Assembly (NCBI RefSeq): GCF_963422335.1
Contig: NZ_OY729424.1
Coordinates: 5,704,001-5,768,000, forward strand
DNA length: 64,000 nucleotides
DNA from: an uncultured Roseateles sp.
GTDB taxonomy: Bacteria; Pseudomonadota; Gammaproteobacteria; Burkholderiales; Burkholderiaceae_C
Reading direction: 5' to 3'
Below, piece after piece: positions 24,554-32,138 of the stretch; position 1 is the stretch's first letter; every line of letters begins with the position of its first letter. Position numbers and translations under genes: made by a program. Under the pieces are notes generated by a model that saw nothing but the letters and a program-made list of their open reading frames with translations, searched no databases and was not told the DNA's origin.

Positions 24554-26145
24554 CAAAGCATCTTCACAAAACGCAGCTCCAGCATGTCATTGGGCCATTG
24601 CACGACGCTGATGTTGCTGCGCATCACCCAGTTGAGCGCACGGTGGTACAGCGGAATCACCGGCAGCTCGGTATGGACGATGGCCAGCGCCTCGCCGACC
24701 ATCTGGCGGCGGCGCACCAGATCGGGCTCGACGCGCAGCGCGTCGATCAGCGCATCCAGTTTGGCATTGCTGTAGCGCCCGGCATTGAAGGCGCCGGCAC
24801 TGCCCGTGCCCTCCTTGGTGCGCACCAGCACATTGAAGATGCCCCAGGGGTCGGTGCCCGGCGACCAGCCGAACTCGACGAAATTGCCGGTGGCCTGGGT
24901 CAGCTTGGGGAAGAAGGTCGAGCTGGGCGAGGCAATGAAGTTGATCTTGATGCCCACCCGCGCCAGCATGCCGGCCACCGACTGGCACACCGCCGCGCGG
25001 TAGGCGGCGTTGACGCAATCCAGATTGGTGCTGAAGCCATTCGGGTAGCCGGCCTCGGTGAGCAGCGCGCGCGCGGCCGCCGGATCATAGGGCAGGCGCT
25101 TTTCCAGCTCGGGCACATAGCCGTCGAGCAGCCTGGAGATGAAGGAGCCGGTCGGCGTGGCCTGGCCGCGCAGCACCTGCTTGACGATCAGATCGATGTC
25201 GATGGCCTGGTAGACGGCGCGGCGCACGCGGATGTCCTTGAACGGATTGCGGCCCTTGATGTCGCTGACCTGCAGCTCCTCGCGGAACTGGTCGAAGGCC
25301 AGGTACTGGGTGCCGATGTCGGTGGTGGTGACGACCTTCAGCTGTTTGTCCTGCTGCAGGCGCTGCACGTCCTGGAACGGGGGGTCGATGACGAAGTCCA
25401 CCTGGCCCGAATTGAGCGCCGCCAGCCGCGTGGCATCGGACTGGATCACCGTGTAGACGGCCTCATCGACATCGCCGCGCTGGCCCCACCACTGCGGGTG
25501 CGCCACCAGCACCAGGCGCACATCGGCCTCGTAGCTCTTCAGCTGATAGGGGCCCGTGCCATTGGCATTGCGCACGGCAAAGGTCTCCTGCTTGCCGTTG
25601 TAGTCCTGCGGGCGGGTGACGTTGTTCTTCTCGCACCAGGCCTTGCTCATCATCGCCACCAGCCAGAACTTGTGCGGCAGCACGGCGTCGGGCGAATCCA
25701 GCAGCACGTCGACGGTCAGCGCATCGACCTTGCGCGCGCCCCTGACACCCAGCAGCTGCGGTGCGCGCTGCGAGTTCGATGCCAGGGCCCGCTCGATCGA
25801 GAACACCACGTCATCGGCAGTGAAGGCCGCGCCATCGTGGAACTTGACATTGGGCCGCAGCTTGAAGCGCCAGGTCTTGCTGTCCAGCGGCGCCCAGGAC
25901 AGAGCCAGCGCCGGCTCCAGCTGGAACTGCTGGTCGCGGCCCACCAGGCCCTCATACACCTGGGTCAGCACCCGCGATTGATAGGCCAGGGCCAGGGCAT
26001 GGGGGTCCATGCTCTGCGGATCGAAGCCGCTGGCAAACCTCAGCGTCTTGGCCTGCACCGGCCCCAGCAGGCCGAGCGCCAGCAGCGCAGCACCCAGCAA
26101 ACGGGCGAGCCACGACGAAGATTTCAGGGTGCTGAACAAGCGCAT
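24553..26145 (-). CDS. ABC transporter substrate-binding protein, family 5 (peptide/nickel type)
   Basis: A 530-residue periplasmic binding protein of the DppA/OppA family. The signal peptide is residues 1-29 (ARLLGAALLALGLLGPVQA). Family markers are LTQVYEGLVG, WRFKLRPNVKFHDGAAFTADDVVFS and NGTGPYQLKSYE. No permease or ATPase genes accompany it. The start at 26145 has GGAGGA 7 nt upstream; the longer frame to 26226 has no such site. It is read through into modE by a TGATG junction, which suggests the ligand might be linked to metal supply, but that is inference. Confidence 0.9.
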   Translation of the reverse strand: MRLFSTLKSSSWLARLLGAALLALGLLGPVQAKTLRFASGFDPQSMDPHALALAYQSRVLTQVYEGLVGRDQQFQLEPALALSWAPLDSKTWRFKLRPNVKFHDGAAFTADDVVFSIERALASNSQRAPQLLGVRGARKVDALTVDVLLDSPDAVLPHKFWLVAMMSKAWCEKNNVTRPQDYNGKQETFAVRNANGTGPYQLKSYEADVRLVLVAHPQWWGQRGDVDEAVYTVIQSDATRLAALNSGQVDFVIDPPFQDVQRLQQDKQLKVVTTTDIGTQYLAFDQFREELQVSDIKGRNPFKDIRVRRAVYQAIDIDLIVKQVLRGQATPTGSFISRLLDGYVPELEKRLPYDPAAARALLTEAGYPNGFSTNLDCVNAAYRAAVCQSVAGMLARVGIKINFIASPSSTFFPKLTQATGNFVEFGWSPGTDPWGIFNVLVRTKEGTGSAGAFNAGRYSNAKLDALIDALRVEPDLVRRRQMVGEALAIVHTELPVIPLYHRALNWVMRSNISVVQWPNDMLELRFVKML

Positions 26146-26249
26146 GCGACAGTCCTCCAAGGCCGGCTGCCAGCCTGCAGCCCGGCACAGTATCGCCGCC
26201 GGGCCGGAGCCGGCCATCGGGATCATCCGCAGAGGCTACATTCAAAGCC

Positions 26250-27161
26250 ATGCCTAACGCCCCCAAGACCATGGCCGCTACTGACGAAGCCAGGCAGCAA
26301 GCCGATCGCCTGGGCCGTCCGCTGGCCGGCTGGCGGCTGCGGCTGTACACCATCATCTTCGAGGCCGACACCCGCGCCGGCCGCAACTTCGACCTGGCCC
26401 TGATCGCCCTGGTGCTGCTGAGCATTGCGCTGGTGATGCTGGAGAGCGTGGCCGCCGTCAAGGTGCGCTTCGGCTCGGGCCTCGCCTGGGTGGAGTACCT
26501 GTTCACCGCCATCTTCAGCATCGAATACCTGCTGCGCCTGGCCTGTGTGCGCAACCCCTGGCGCTATGCGCGCAGCTTCTACGGCCTGGTCGATCTGATG
26601 GCCGTGCTGCCCACCTACCTGGCCCTGTTCGCCCCCGAGCTGTACGCCCTGGTCGACGTGCGCGTGCTGCGCCTGCTGCGCGTGTTCCGCGTCTTCAAGC
26701 TCAGCGCCTATGTGAACGAGATCGGCATGCTGACCCAGGCGCTGCGCGCCAGCGCACGCAAGATCCAGGTCTTTCTGTCGGTGGTGCTGATGCTGGTGGT
26801 CATCATGGGCACCCTGATGTACGTGATCGAAGGCCCGGGCCATGGCTTCACCAGCATACCGACCAGCATCTACTGGGCGATCTCGACCATGACCACGGTG
26901 GGCTTCGGCGACATCGCCCCCAAGACCGACCTCGGCCGCGCCATCGCCTCGGTGATGATGCTGCTGGGCTGGGGCGTGCTGGCCGTGCCCACCGGCATCG
27001 TCACAGCCGAAATGACCGCCCACCGGCAAGGGCGGCCGGCGACCACGCGCAGCTGCCACGAATGCCTCAGCGAAGGCCATCTGCCCGAGGCCCGCTTCTG
27101 CCGCGACTGCGGCGCGAAGCTGCCGGCCTATCAGCGTGAAGGAGCGTCCGGCCCGGCTTGA
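26250..27161 (+). CDS. Kv-type voltage-gated potassium channel with C-terminal zinc ribbon
   Basis: A 303-residue six-helix channel. S1-S3 precede the S4 voltage sensor RVLRLLRVFRVFKL; the pore carries the selectivity filter TTVGFGD, then S6 (MMLLGWGVLAVPTGIVTAEM). After S6 comes a cytoplasmic CHEC-x13-CRDC pair (SCHECL to FCRDCGAKL), a rubredoxin- or zinc-ribbon-like four-cysteine unit. It probably conducts K+ in the inner membrane. It is divergent from the binding protein gene and its end overlaps deoC by 31 nt on the opposite strand. Confidence 0.9.
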   Translation: MPNAPKTMAATDEARQQADRLGRPLAGWRLRLYTIIFEADTRAGRNFDLALIALVLLSIALVMLESVAAVKVRFGSGLAWVEYLFTAIFSIEYLLRLACVRNPWRYARSFYGLVDLMAVLPTYLALFAPELYALVDVRVLRLLRVFRVFKLSAYVNEIGMLTQALRASARKIQVFLSVVLMLVVIMGTLMYVIEGPGHGFTSIPTSIYWAISTMTTVGFGDIAPKTDLGRAIASVMMLLGWGVLAVPTGIVTAEMTAHRQGRPATTRSCHECLSEGHLPEARFCRDCGAKLPAYQREGASGPA

Positions 27162-27925
27162 CGGTGCTGGGGCGCCTGGACCGTGGCAGCCGAGAGCACG
27201 CTTTCGATATCTCCGAGCAAGGCACTGGCGCCCAGGCGCAGCCGTTGCGGGCCCAGCGGCGCAGGGCCCAGATGCCGAGCCGCCAGCTGGAGATACACCG
27301 CCGCGTCGGCCACCGTGCGTATCCCCCCCGAAGCCTTGAAGCCAGCACGGCCGAAGCTGCCGCCGGCAATCTCGCCCAGCATCACAGCGGCCGCCTCGGG
27401 CGTGGCCGACACGCGGGTCTTGCCGGTGCTGGTCTTGACGAAATCGGCGCCGGCCTCCAAGGCCAGCCGGGTCGCCTGGGCGATCAGCACCGGCGTGGCC
27501 AGCTCGCCGCTTTCGATGATGACCTTGAGCGTCAGCGGCCGGCTCGCGTCGCGCACCGCGGCCAGGAAATCCGCGCAGGCCGCCACCCGGCCCTGCATCA
27601 GTGCCCGGTAGGGCAGCACCACATCGATCTCGTCAGCGCCGGCGGCGGCAATCCCGTGCACCTCAGCAAGGACCGGCGGCAGGTCAAGCCCACCGGCCGG
27701 GAAGTTGGCCACCGCCGCCACCCGCACGCTGGCCGGCAGCCGGCTGCGTGCCAGGCCGACGAAGCGCGGCCAGACGCAGACCGCGGCCACCGGGCCGAAG
27801 GGGCTCTGCGCGCGTCGGCACAGGGCCTCGATATCAGCGGCCGTGTCGGTGTCGTTGAGGCTGGTCAGGTCCAGGCAGCGCAACGCCAGGGGGGCCGCAT
27901 CGGCGAGGGTCAGGTCGGGTTTCAT
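27131..27925 (-). CDS. deoC: deoxyribose-phosphate aldolase
   Basis: A 264-residue TIM-barrel class I aldolase that splits deoxyribose 5-phosphate to acetaldehyde and glyceraldehyde 3-phosphate. The Schiff-base lysine lies in GADFVKTSTGKT, and the second lysine in AGFKASGGIRT. EIDVVLPY is also characteristic. It is the last gene on the minus strand of the polysaccharide cluster: its ATG directly follows the glycosidase stop (TGAATG). Deoxynucleoside use would link it functionally to the purine locus rather than to polysaccharide. Confidence 0.93.
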   Translation of the reverse strand: MKPDLTLADAAPLALRCLDLTSLNDTDTAADIEALCRRAQSPFGPVAAVCVWPRFVGLARSRLPASVRVAAVANFPAGGLDLPPVLAEVHGIAAAGADEIDVVLPYRALMQGRVAACADFLAAVRDASRPLTLKVIIESGELATPVLIAQATRLALEAGADFVKTSTGKTRVSATPEAAAVMLGEIAGGSFGRAGFKASGGIRTVADAAVYLQLAARHLGPAPLGPQRLRLGASALLGDIESVLSAATVQAPQHRQAGPDAPSR

Positions 27926-30406
27926 TCAGGGCGAGGCAAGGGGCACCAGTGGCAGCTGGTAGTAACGCATCCAGGTCGCCAGCGAAGGGCGGGCCACGCC
28001 GGCGCCGTCATAGACGCCAAGGTCGCGGAAGTATTTGTAGAACTCGACGAAACGCGGATTCTCGGCCTGTTCGACCAGGCGCTGCCACTGCAGATCGATG
28101 TCGCGCACGGCATAGTTCACCACGAACTCCACTGGATTGGGCAGCTTGCTCAGCTCGTAGAACATCAATTCGAAATGTCTTTGCTGCTTGTCAGCCGAGG
28201 CCGCGAACAGCGTGCCGTCGATCAGATAGGGATCGGCCGGATAGCCACTCTCGGTGACGGCCAGCGGCATCGTGTCGGGCACGCCGGCCTCCTGCAGAAA
28301 GCGGTGCATCGAGGGCAGCGCCGCCGGATTCAAAGTGTAGGCGTTGTACTTGCCGTAGTGCGGGTAGTAGGACAGGCCCAGCAGGTCCAGATAGGGCAAC
28401 AGGCTGCGCACTCCCTCCTTGAGCCTCTCGCGCACGCCGGGGGCCATCTCGTCATATTTGTACGGCGAGCCGCCCTCGTCGTACGGCGGGCCGATCAGAT
28501 GACCGAACTCGTCGGTCATGAAGGAGGTGGCCGAGAAAGAGACGAAGAGCTTGGTGTGCTGCGCCGCCGGCAGCTTCTTCAGCTGTTCGAACACGAAGCG
28601 GTGCAGCTCCAGATAGCGCCGGAAGGCCTCGGCGCTGGCCACGTCGGTCGCACTGACCTCGATGGCAAAGCACAGATAGTCGGGCTTGAAATAGTCCAGC
28701 GCGCGTATCGCGTATTTCAGAAAGGCCCACTTGACCTCGGTGGCATCGAAGCTGAGCTTGTCGAACGGCGGCGGCGGCAGGCGGCGCTCGCCGTCGTGCC
28801 AGATGCCGTTGGGCACACGCTGGAAGTCGCTGGTGTAGCTGAAGCCCTCGCCATAGCCCCACAGCGGGGCCAGCAGGTCGCGGGGTACGCCCAGCGGGTT
28901 GATCGAGACCAGCAGCTTCTTGCCCGGCTGCAGCCGCGCCCGGTAATTGCGCCAGGTGCCCAGCACCGAGCCTGGGTACGGCGGGTCGTAGGTCTGGAAC
29001 GGGTCCAGCAACGCCTCCATCCAGGGCACGCCGCCATCCATGTGCAGGGCCACCAGATCGCCATGCTGGGCCAGCTTGTCGTCGATATAGCGGGCCACCT
29101 CGGCCTGGCCGGCGGCATCGTCGGGCGTGTCGTAGGGCGTGGTCGTGAAGCCCATATGGAATTTGCGGCTGGCCGGCATGGGCAAGGCCCACCAGCCGCG
29201 GTCGAAGCTCAGATGGCGCAGCGCGCCATAGCTGGCCCTGACGCTGCGATCGGCGTTGCGAAAGCCGTAGCTGCGCAGTGCCGGCGACAGACCGGCGTCC
29301 GTCGCGTCATCGAGGGCCGACACGGCGACCAGCGGGATCTGGTCCGCGTAGATATCCCAGGTGTCGAAGAAGGCCCGCAGGAACTGGCTTTGCAGCACCT
29401 CGGAGCTGCCCAGCGTCTCGTCCGACGCAAAGGCCATGGGCAGCAGGGCCAGCGGCTTGCCGCCGGCCGCGGCGATCAGGTACTCGACCATCTCGCGGGT
29501 CTTGCGCGGGTCCAGCAGCCCGGCCTCGGTCGGAGCGAAGCGGGCCATCACCCAGTCGCCCTCCTGTTGCAGCGTCTGCATCAGCGAGCGTCCGGGCTCC
29601 TGCAGGCTGCCCAGCAGCGAACCCGAGACCCCCAGCGCCAGCGACGGCCCCCAGACTGCGCGCGCCTGCGGGCGCAGCTGGCGCATGAACTGGACGTAGG
29701 CGGCGCCAAAGGCCGGCACGCCCTGCCCTGGCAGATAGCGATCGACCTCATTGCCCAGGCGCAGCGCCAGCACGGTCTGCGGACCCAGCGCCGTCTTGAT
29801 GCGGGCCAGCGCCGCCGCGGCGCGGGCCACGGTGGCGGCCGATCCCAGCGCCGCGACATCGGCCTCGACCGCCGCCTTCAGATCGGCTGGCAAGGTCAGC
29901 ATATTGCCATCGACCAGGTCCAGGCTCAGCACCAGCTTGATGCCGGTGCCGGGCAGTGCCTGCGAGAGCGCGCCCAGCGCCTGCAGCAGCGGCGCAGAAT
30001 AGCCGCTGCCGCCGGGCTCCAGCTCGCTCCAGCGCAACGCGACGAGCAGGCTCTGCGCGCCCAGCTCGCGCGCGGCCAGCAGCCGCTCCGGCAGATCGGC
30101 AGCGCTCAGCAGGTTCAGCTCCTGGGCGATCAGCCTCGCGCCCTGGGGCCGGGGCAGCGGGAAGATCATCGGGTTGCTGTCGTCGGGGTCGTTGCCCCAG
30201 GGCACGAACATGCGGCTGGGCGGCACCTTGCCGTAGAACAGATAGGGTTGGTTGGGGTCGCCGTAGGAGTCCTGATCGAGGTCGAGGAAGAACACATTGG
30301 TCCCCGGCGGCAGCTGGGCGCGGCAGGCAGCAGCCATCACCAGCAGGACCAGCAACAGCATCAGGCGACCGACTTGGCTTGTGCTCTTCATGGTCAGTCC
30401 GTTCAT
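27926..30406 (-). CDS. two-domain secreted glycoside hydrolase-like protein
   Basis: An 826-residue protein with an N-terminal signal (LMLLLVLLVMAAACRA); the true start may be the ATG at 30391. Residues about 30-410 form one TIM-barrel-like half with GNEVDRYLPG, a possible acid/base site. Residues about 420-826 form a second (KFHMGFTTTPYDTPDDA, LHMDGGVPWMEALLD, CFAIEVSATD, AVTESGYPAD). The Glu residues in IEVS and TESGYP sit where clan GH-A enzymes keep their catalytic pair. The second half is homologous to the protein encoded at 44396-46003. It is the penultimate gene of the exopolysaccharide operon and may trim the polymer. Confidence 0.75.
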   Translation of the reverse strand: MNGLTMKSTSQVGRLMLLLVLLVMAAACRAQLPPGTNVFFLDLDQDSYGDPNQPYLFYGKVPPSRMFVPWGNDPDDSNPMIFPLPRPQGARLIAQELNLLSAADLPERLLAARELGAQSLLVALRWSELEPGGSGYSAPLLQALGALSQALPGTGIKLVLSLDLVDGNMLTLPADLKAAVEADVAALGSAATVARAAAALARIKTALGPQTVLALRLGNEVDRYLPGQGVPAFGAAYVQFMRQLRPQARAVWGPSLALGVSGSLLGSLQEPGRSLMQTLQQEGDWVMARFAPTEAGLLDPRKTREMVEYLIAAAGGKPLALLPMAFASDETLGSSEVLQSQFLRAFFDTWDIYADQIPLVAVSALDDATDAGLSPALRSYGFRNADRSVRASYGALRHLSFDRGWWALPMPASRKFHMGFTTTPYDTPDDAAGQAEVARYIDDKLAQHGDLVALHMDGGVPWMEALLDPFQTYDPPYPGSVLGTWRNYRARLQPGKKLLVSINPLGVPRDLLAPLWGYGEGFSYTSDFQRVPNGIWHDGERRLPPPPFDKLSFDATEVKWAFLKYAIRALDYFKPDYLCFAIEVSATDVASAEAFRRYLELHRFVFEQLKKLPAAQHTKLFVSFSATSFMTDEFGHLIGPPYDEGGSPYKYDEMAPGVRERLKEGVRSLLPYLDLLGLSYYPHYGKYNAYTLNPAALPSMHRFLQEAGVPDTMPLAVTESGYPADPYLIDGTLFAASADKQQRHFELMFYELSKLPNPVEFVVNYAVRDIDLQWQRLVEQAENPRFVEFYKYFRDLGVYDGAGVARPSLATWMRYYQLPLVPLASP

Positions 30407-30411
30407 TCAGG

Positions 30412-31353
30412 TCAAGCCGCACGGAAGGCGGCCCAGGTCCGCGCCACGCCGTCCTCGAAGCCGCAGCTCGGCGCCCAGCCCAGGCTGGCCCTCGCCCGGG
30501 AGTTGTCCAGCACATTGACGCTGACATCGCCGCGCCGGTCCGGCAGTTGCACGCGGTCGAGCTTGCGGCCGCTGACCCGCTCCACCGCGTCCAGCACCTG
30601 CATCACGCTGCGGCCCTCGCCGAAAGAGATGTTCAGCACATCGGGCGGCGCCAGGCCAGCGCGCAGCAAGGCGTCCACCACATCGTCGATGAAGATGTAG
30701 TCGCGCACGGCCGAGCCCTCGCCGAACACCTTCAACGGCCGGCCGTCCAGCAGGCAGCCCATGGCCACCGCGATCAGGCCCTGGTTGCCGAAGGGGTTCT
30801 GCTGCGGGCCGTAGGGGTTGGACAGACGCAGGATGCTGACCTCCAGCGGCGTGGTGCGGCCGTAGAAGCTGAGGTAGTTCTCGATGGTCAGCTTGCTCTG
30901 GCCATAGGCCGACTTGGGCGCCAGCGGGTGGCTCTCGGGGATGGGCAGCTGCTGGGGCTCGCCGTAAATCGTGCCACCCGAGGACGCGTAGACGATGCGG
31001 CAGGCACCGCTCTCGCGCGCGATCTCCAGCATGCGTATCGTCGGCAGCAGGTTCGACAGCAGATCGTAGTTGCTGCTCTCTATCACCATATTCGGAAAGG
31101 TGGTGGTGATCAGGTGGTAGACGGTGCGCACCCCCTTCATCGCCACGCGCAGCACGGTGTCGTCCATGAAGTCGCCGTGTATCAGCTCGATGCGGTCGAG
31201 GATGTCGCGCAGATTGGCGATCGAGCGGCTGGGCCGCGTCAGCACCCGCGGCCGCAGGCCTTGCGCCACCAGCGCGCGCACGACGGAGGACCCAATGAAG
31301 CCGGCGCCGCCCAGCACCAGCACGGGGTCTCGAATCTCGGCGGCCGGGGTCAT
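30412..31353 (-). CDS. NAD-dependent epimerase/dehydratase (GalE-like)
   Basis: A 313-residue extended short-chain dehydrogenase. It shows the NAD-binding GGAGFIGS (residues about 15-22), the active-site Ser/Tyr/Lys (YASSGGTIYG, YGQSK) and RLSNPYGPQQNPFGNQG. It should interconvert a nucleotide sugar, as UDP-glucose 4-epimerases do, giving a precursor for the polymer. It overlaps the wza-like gene by 4 nt. The exact sugar is unknown. Confidence 0.88.
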   Translation of the reverse strand: MTPAAEIRDPVLVLGGAGFIGSSVVRALVAQGLRPRVLTRPSRSIANLRDILDRIELIHGDFMDDTVLRVAMKGVRTVYHLITTTFPNMVIESSNYDLLSNLLPTIRMLEIARESGACRIVYASSGGTIYGEPQQLPIPESHPLAPKSAYGQSKLTIENYLSFYGRTTPLEVSILRLSNPYGPQQNPFGNQGLIAVAMGCLLDGRPLKVFGEGSAVRDYIFIDDVVDALLRAGLAPPDVLNISFGEGRSVMQVLDAVERVSGRKLDRVQLPDRRGDVSVNVLDNSRARASLGWAPSCGFEDGVARTWAAFRAA

Positions 31354-32126
31354 GGCGAGGTCCTGACCTCAACCTTGTCGCGCAGGTTGTAGTTGAAATA
31401 GAAGCCCATATTCCGGTACAGCGGCACGATCTTGTTGATGTACTCGTCGAAGAACTCGGCCACCTCGGCAATGCGCTTTTGCGGCACGAACACGATGTCG
31501 TAGGGCCGCAGCAGGATGTCGGCCTGCACCGACTGCTCCAGGTGGCCCTGCATGTCCAGCTTGATGAAAACCGGCTGGCCGCTGGCAGAGTTGCGCAGCA
31601 CCACCACATTGCTGCGCTCGGCCCCCTTGCGGAAGCCGCCGCTCTGCACGATGGCCTGCAGCGCGGTGAGCGGCCCGGCATCGAGCGTGTGGGCCGCCGG
31701 CGCATTGACCTCGCCCGAGACGAACACCCGGGCCAGCGCGTACTTGCGCAAGATCACCGTGGCCTGCGGCTGGCGCAGCGTCTTGCCATAGCGCTTGGTC
31801 AGCTCATCGGAAAGCTCCTGGGTGGACAGTCCGCTGACATTGAGCTCACCGATCAGCTGCAGCGCGATGCGGCCGTCCGGGCCGACCAGGGCCTGCTCGT
31901 TCAGCTCGGGGTTGTAATAGAACTTGATGTCGATCTGGTCGCCCGGCTGCAGCTGGTAGCTGAGGCTGCCGCCTTCGATCTTCTTGCCATCGCTGTCCTG
32001 CGCCATATAGGCGGCAGCGGGCACGGCACGCTGGCCGACGTTCTGCGACTGGCTGGCACAGCCGGCCAGCAGGCTGGCGATGATCATCAGCAAGCTGGCA
32101 ATGATTCTTGAGGGATGTTGTGTCAT
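31350..32126 (-). CDS. polysaccharide export lipoprotein (Wza/OPX family)
   Basis: A 258-residue outer-membrane polysaccharide export protein. A lipoprotein signal ends at LLAGCASQ (Cys near residue 24). The Poly_export domain begins YQLQPGDQIDIKFYYNPELNE, and an SLBB-type repeat follows (ARVFVSGEVNAPAAHTLDAG). It forms the export channel with the co-polymerase encoded at 41602-43062. It lacks the long C-terminal helix of E. coli Wza. It sits between the GH31 gene and the epimerase. Confidence 0.92.
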   Translation of the reverse strand: MTQHPSRIIASLLMIIASLLAGCASQSQNVGQRAVPAAAYMAQDSDGKKIEGGSLSYQLQPGDQIDIKFYYNPELNEQALVGPDGRIALQLIGELNVSGLSTQELSDELTKRYGKTLRQPQATVILRKYALARVFVSGEVNAPAAHTLDAGPLTALQAIVQSGGFRKGAERSNVVVLRNSASGQPVFIKLDMQGHLEQSVQADILLRPYDIVFVPQKRIAEVAEFFDEYINKIVPLYRNMGFYFNYNLRDKVEVRTSP

Positions 32127-32138
32127 GGCTCGTTGAGT

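Noticed and set aside
27158..30700. An open frame of 1180 codons on the plus strand
   Set aside because: It mirrors the minus-strand glycosidase and epimerase, has Arg/Gln/His-rich composition and no family motifs: a GC-rich shadow.
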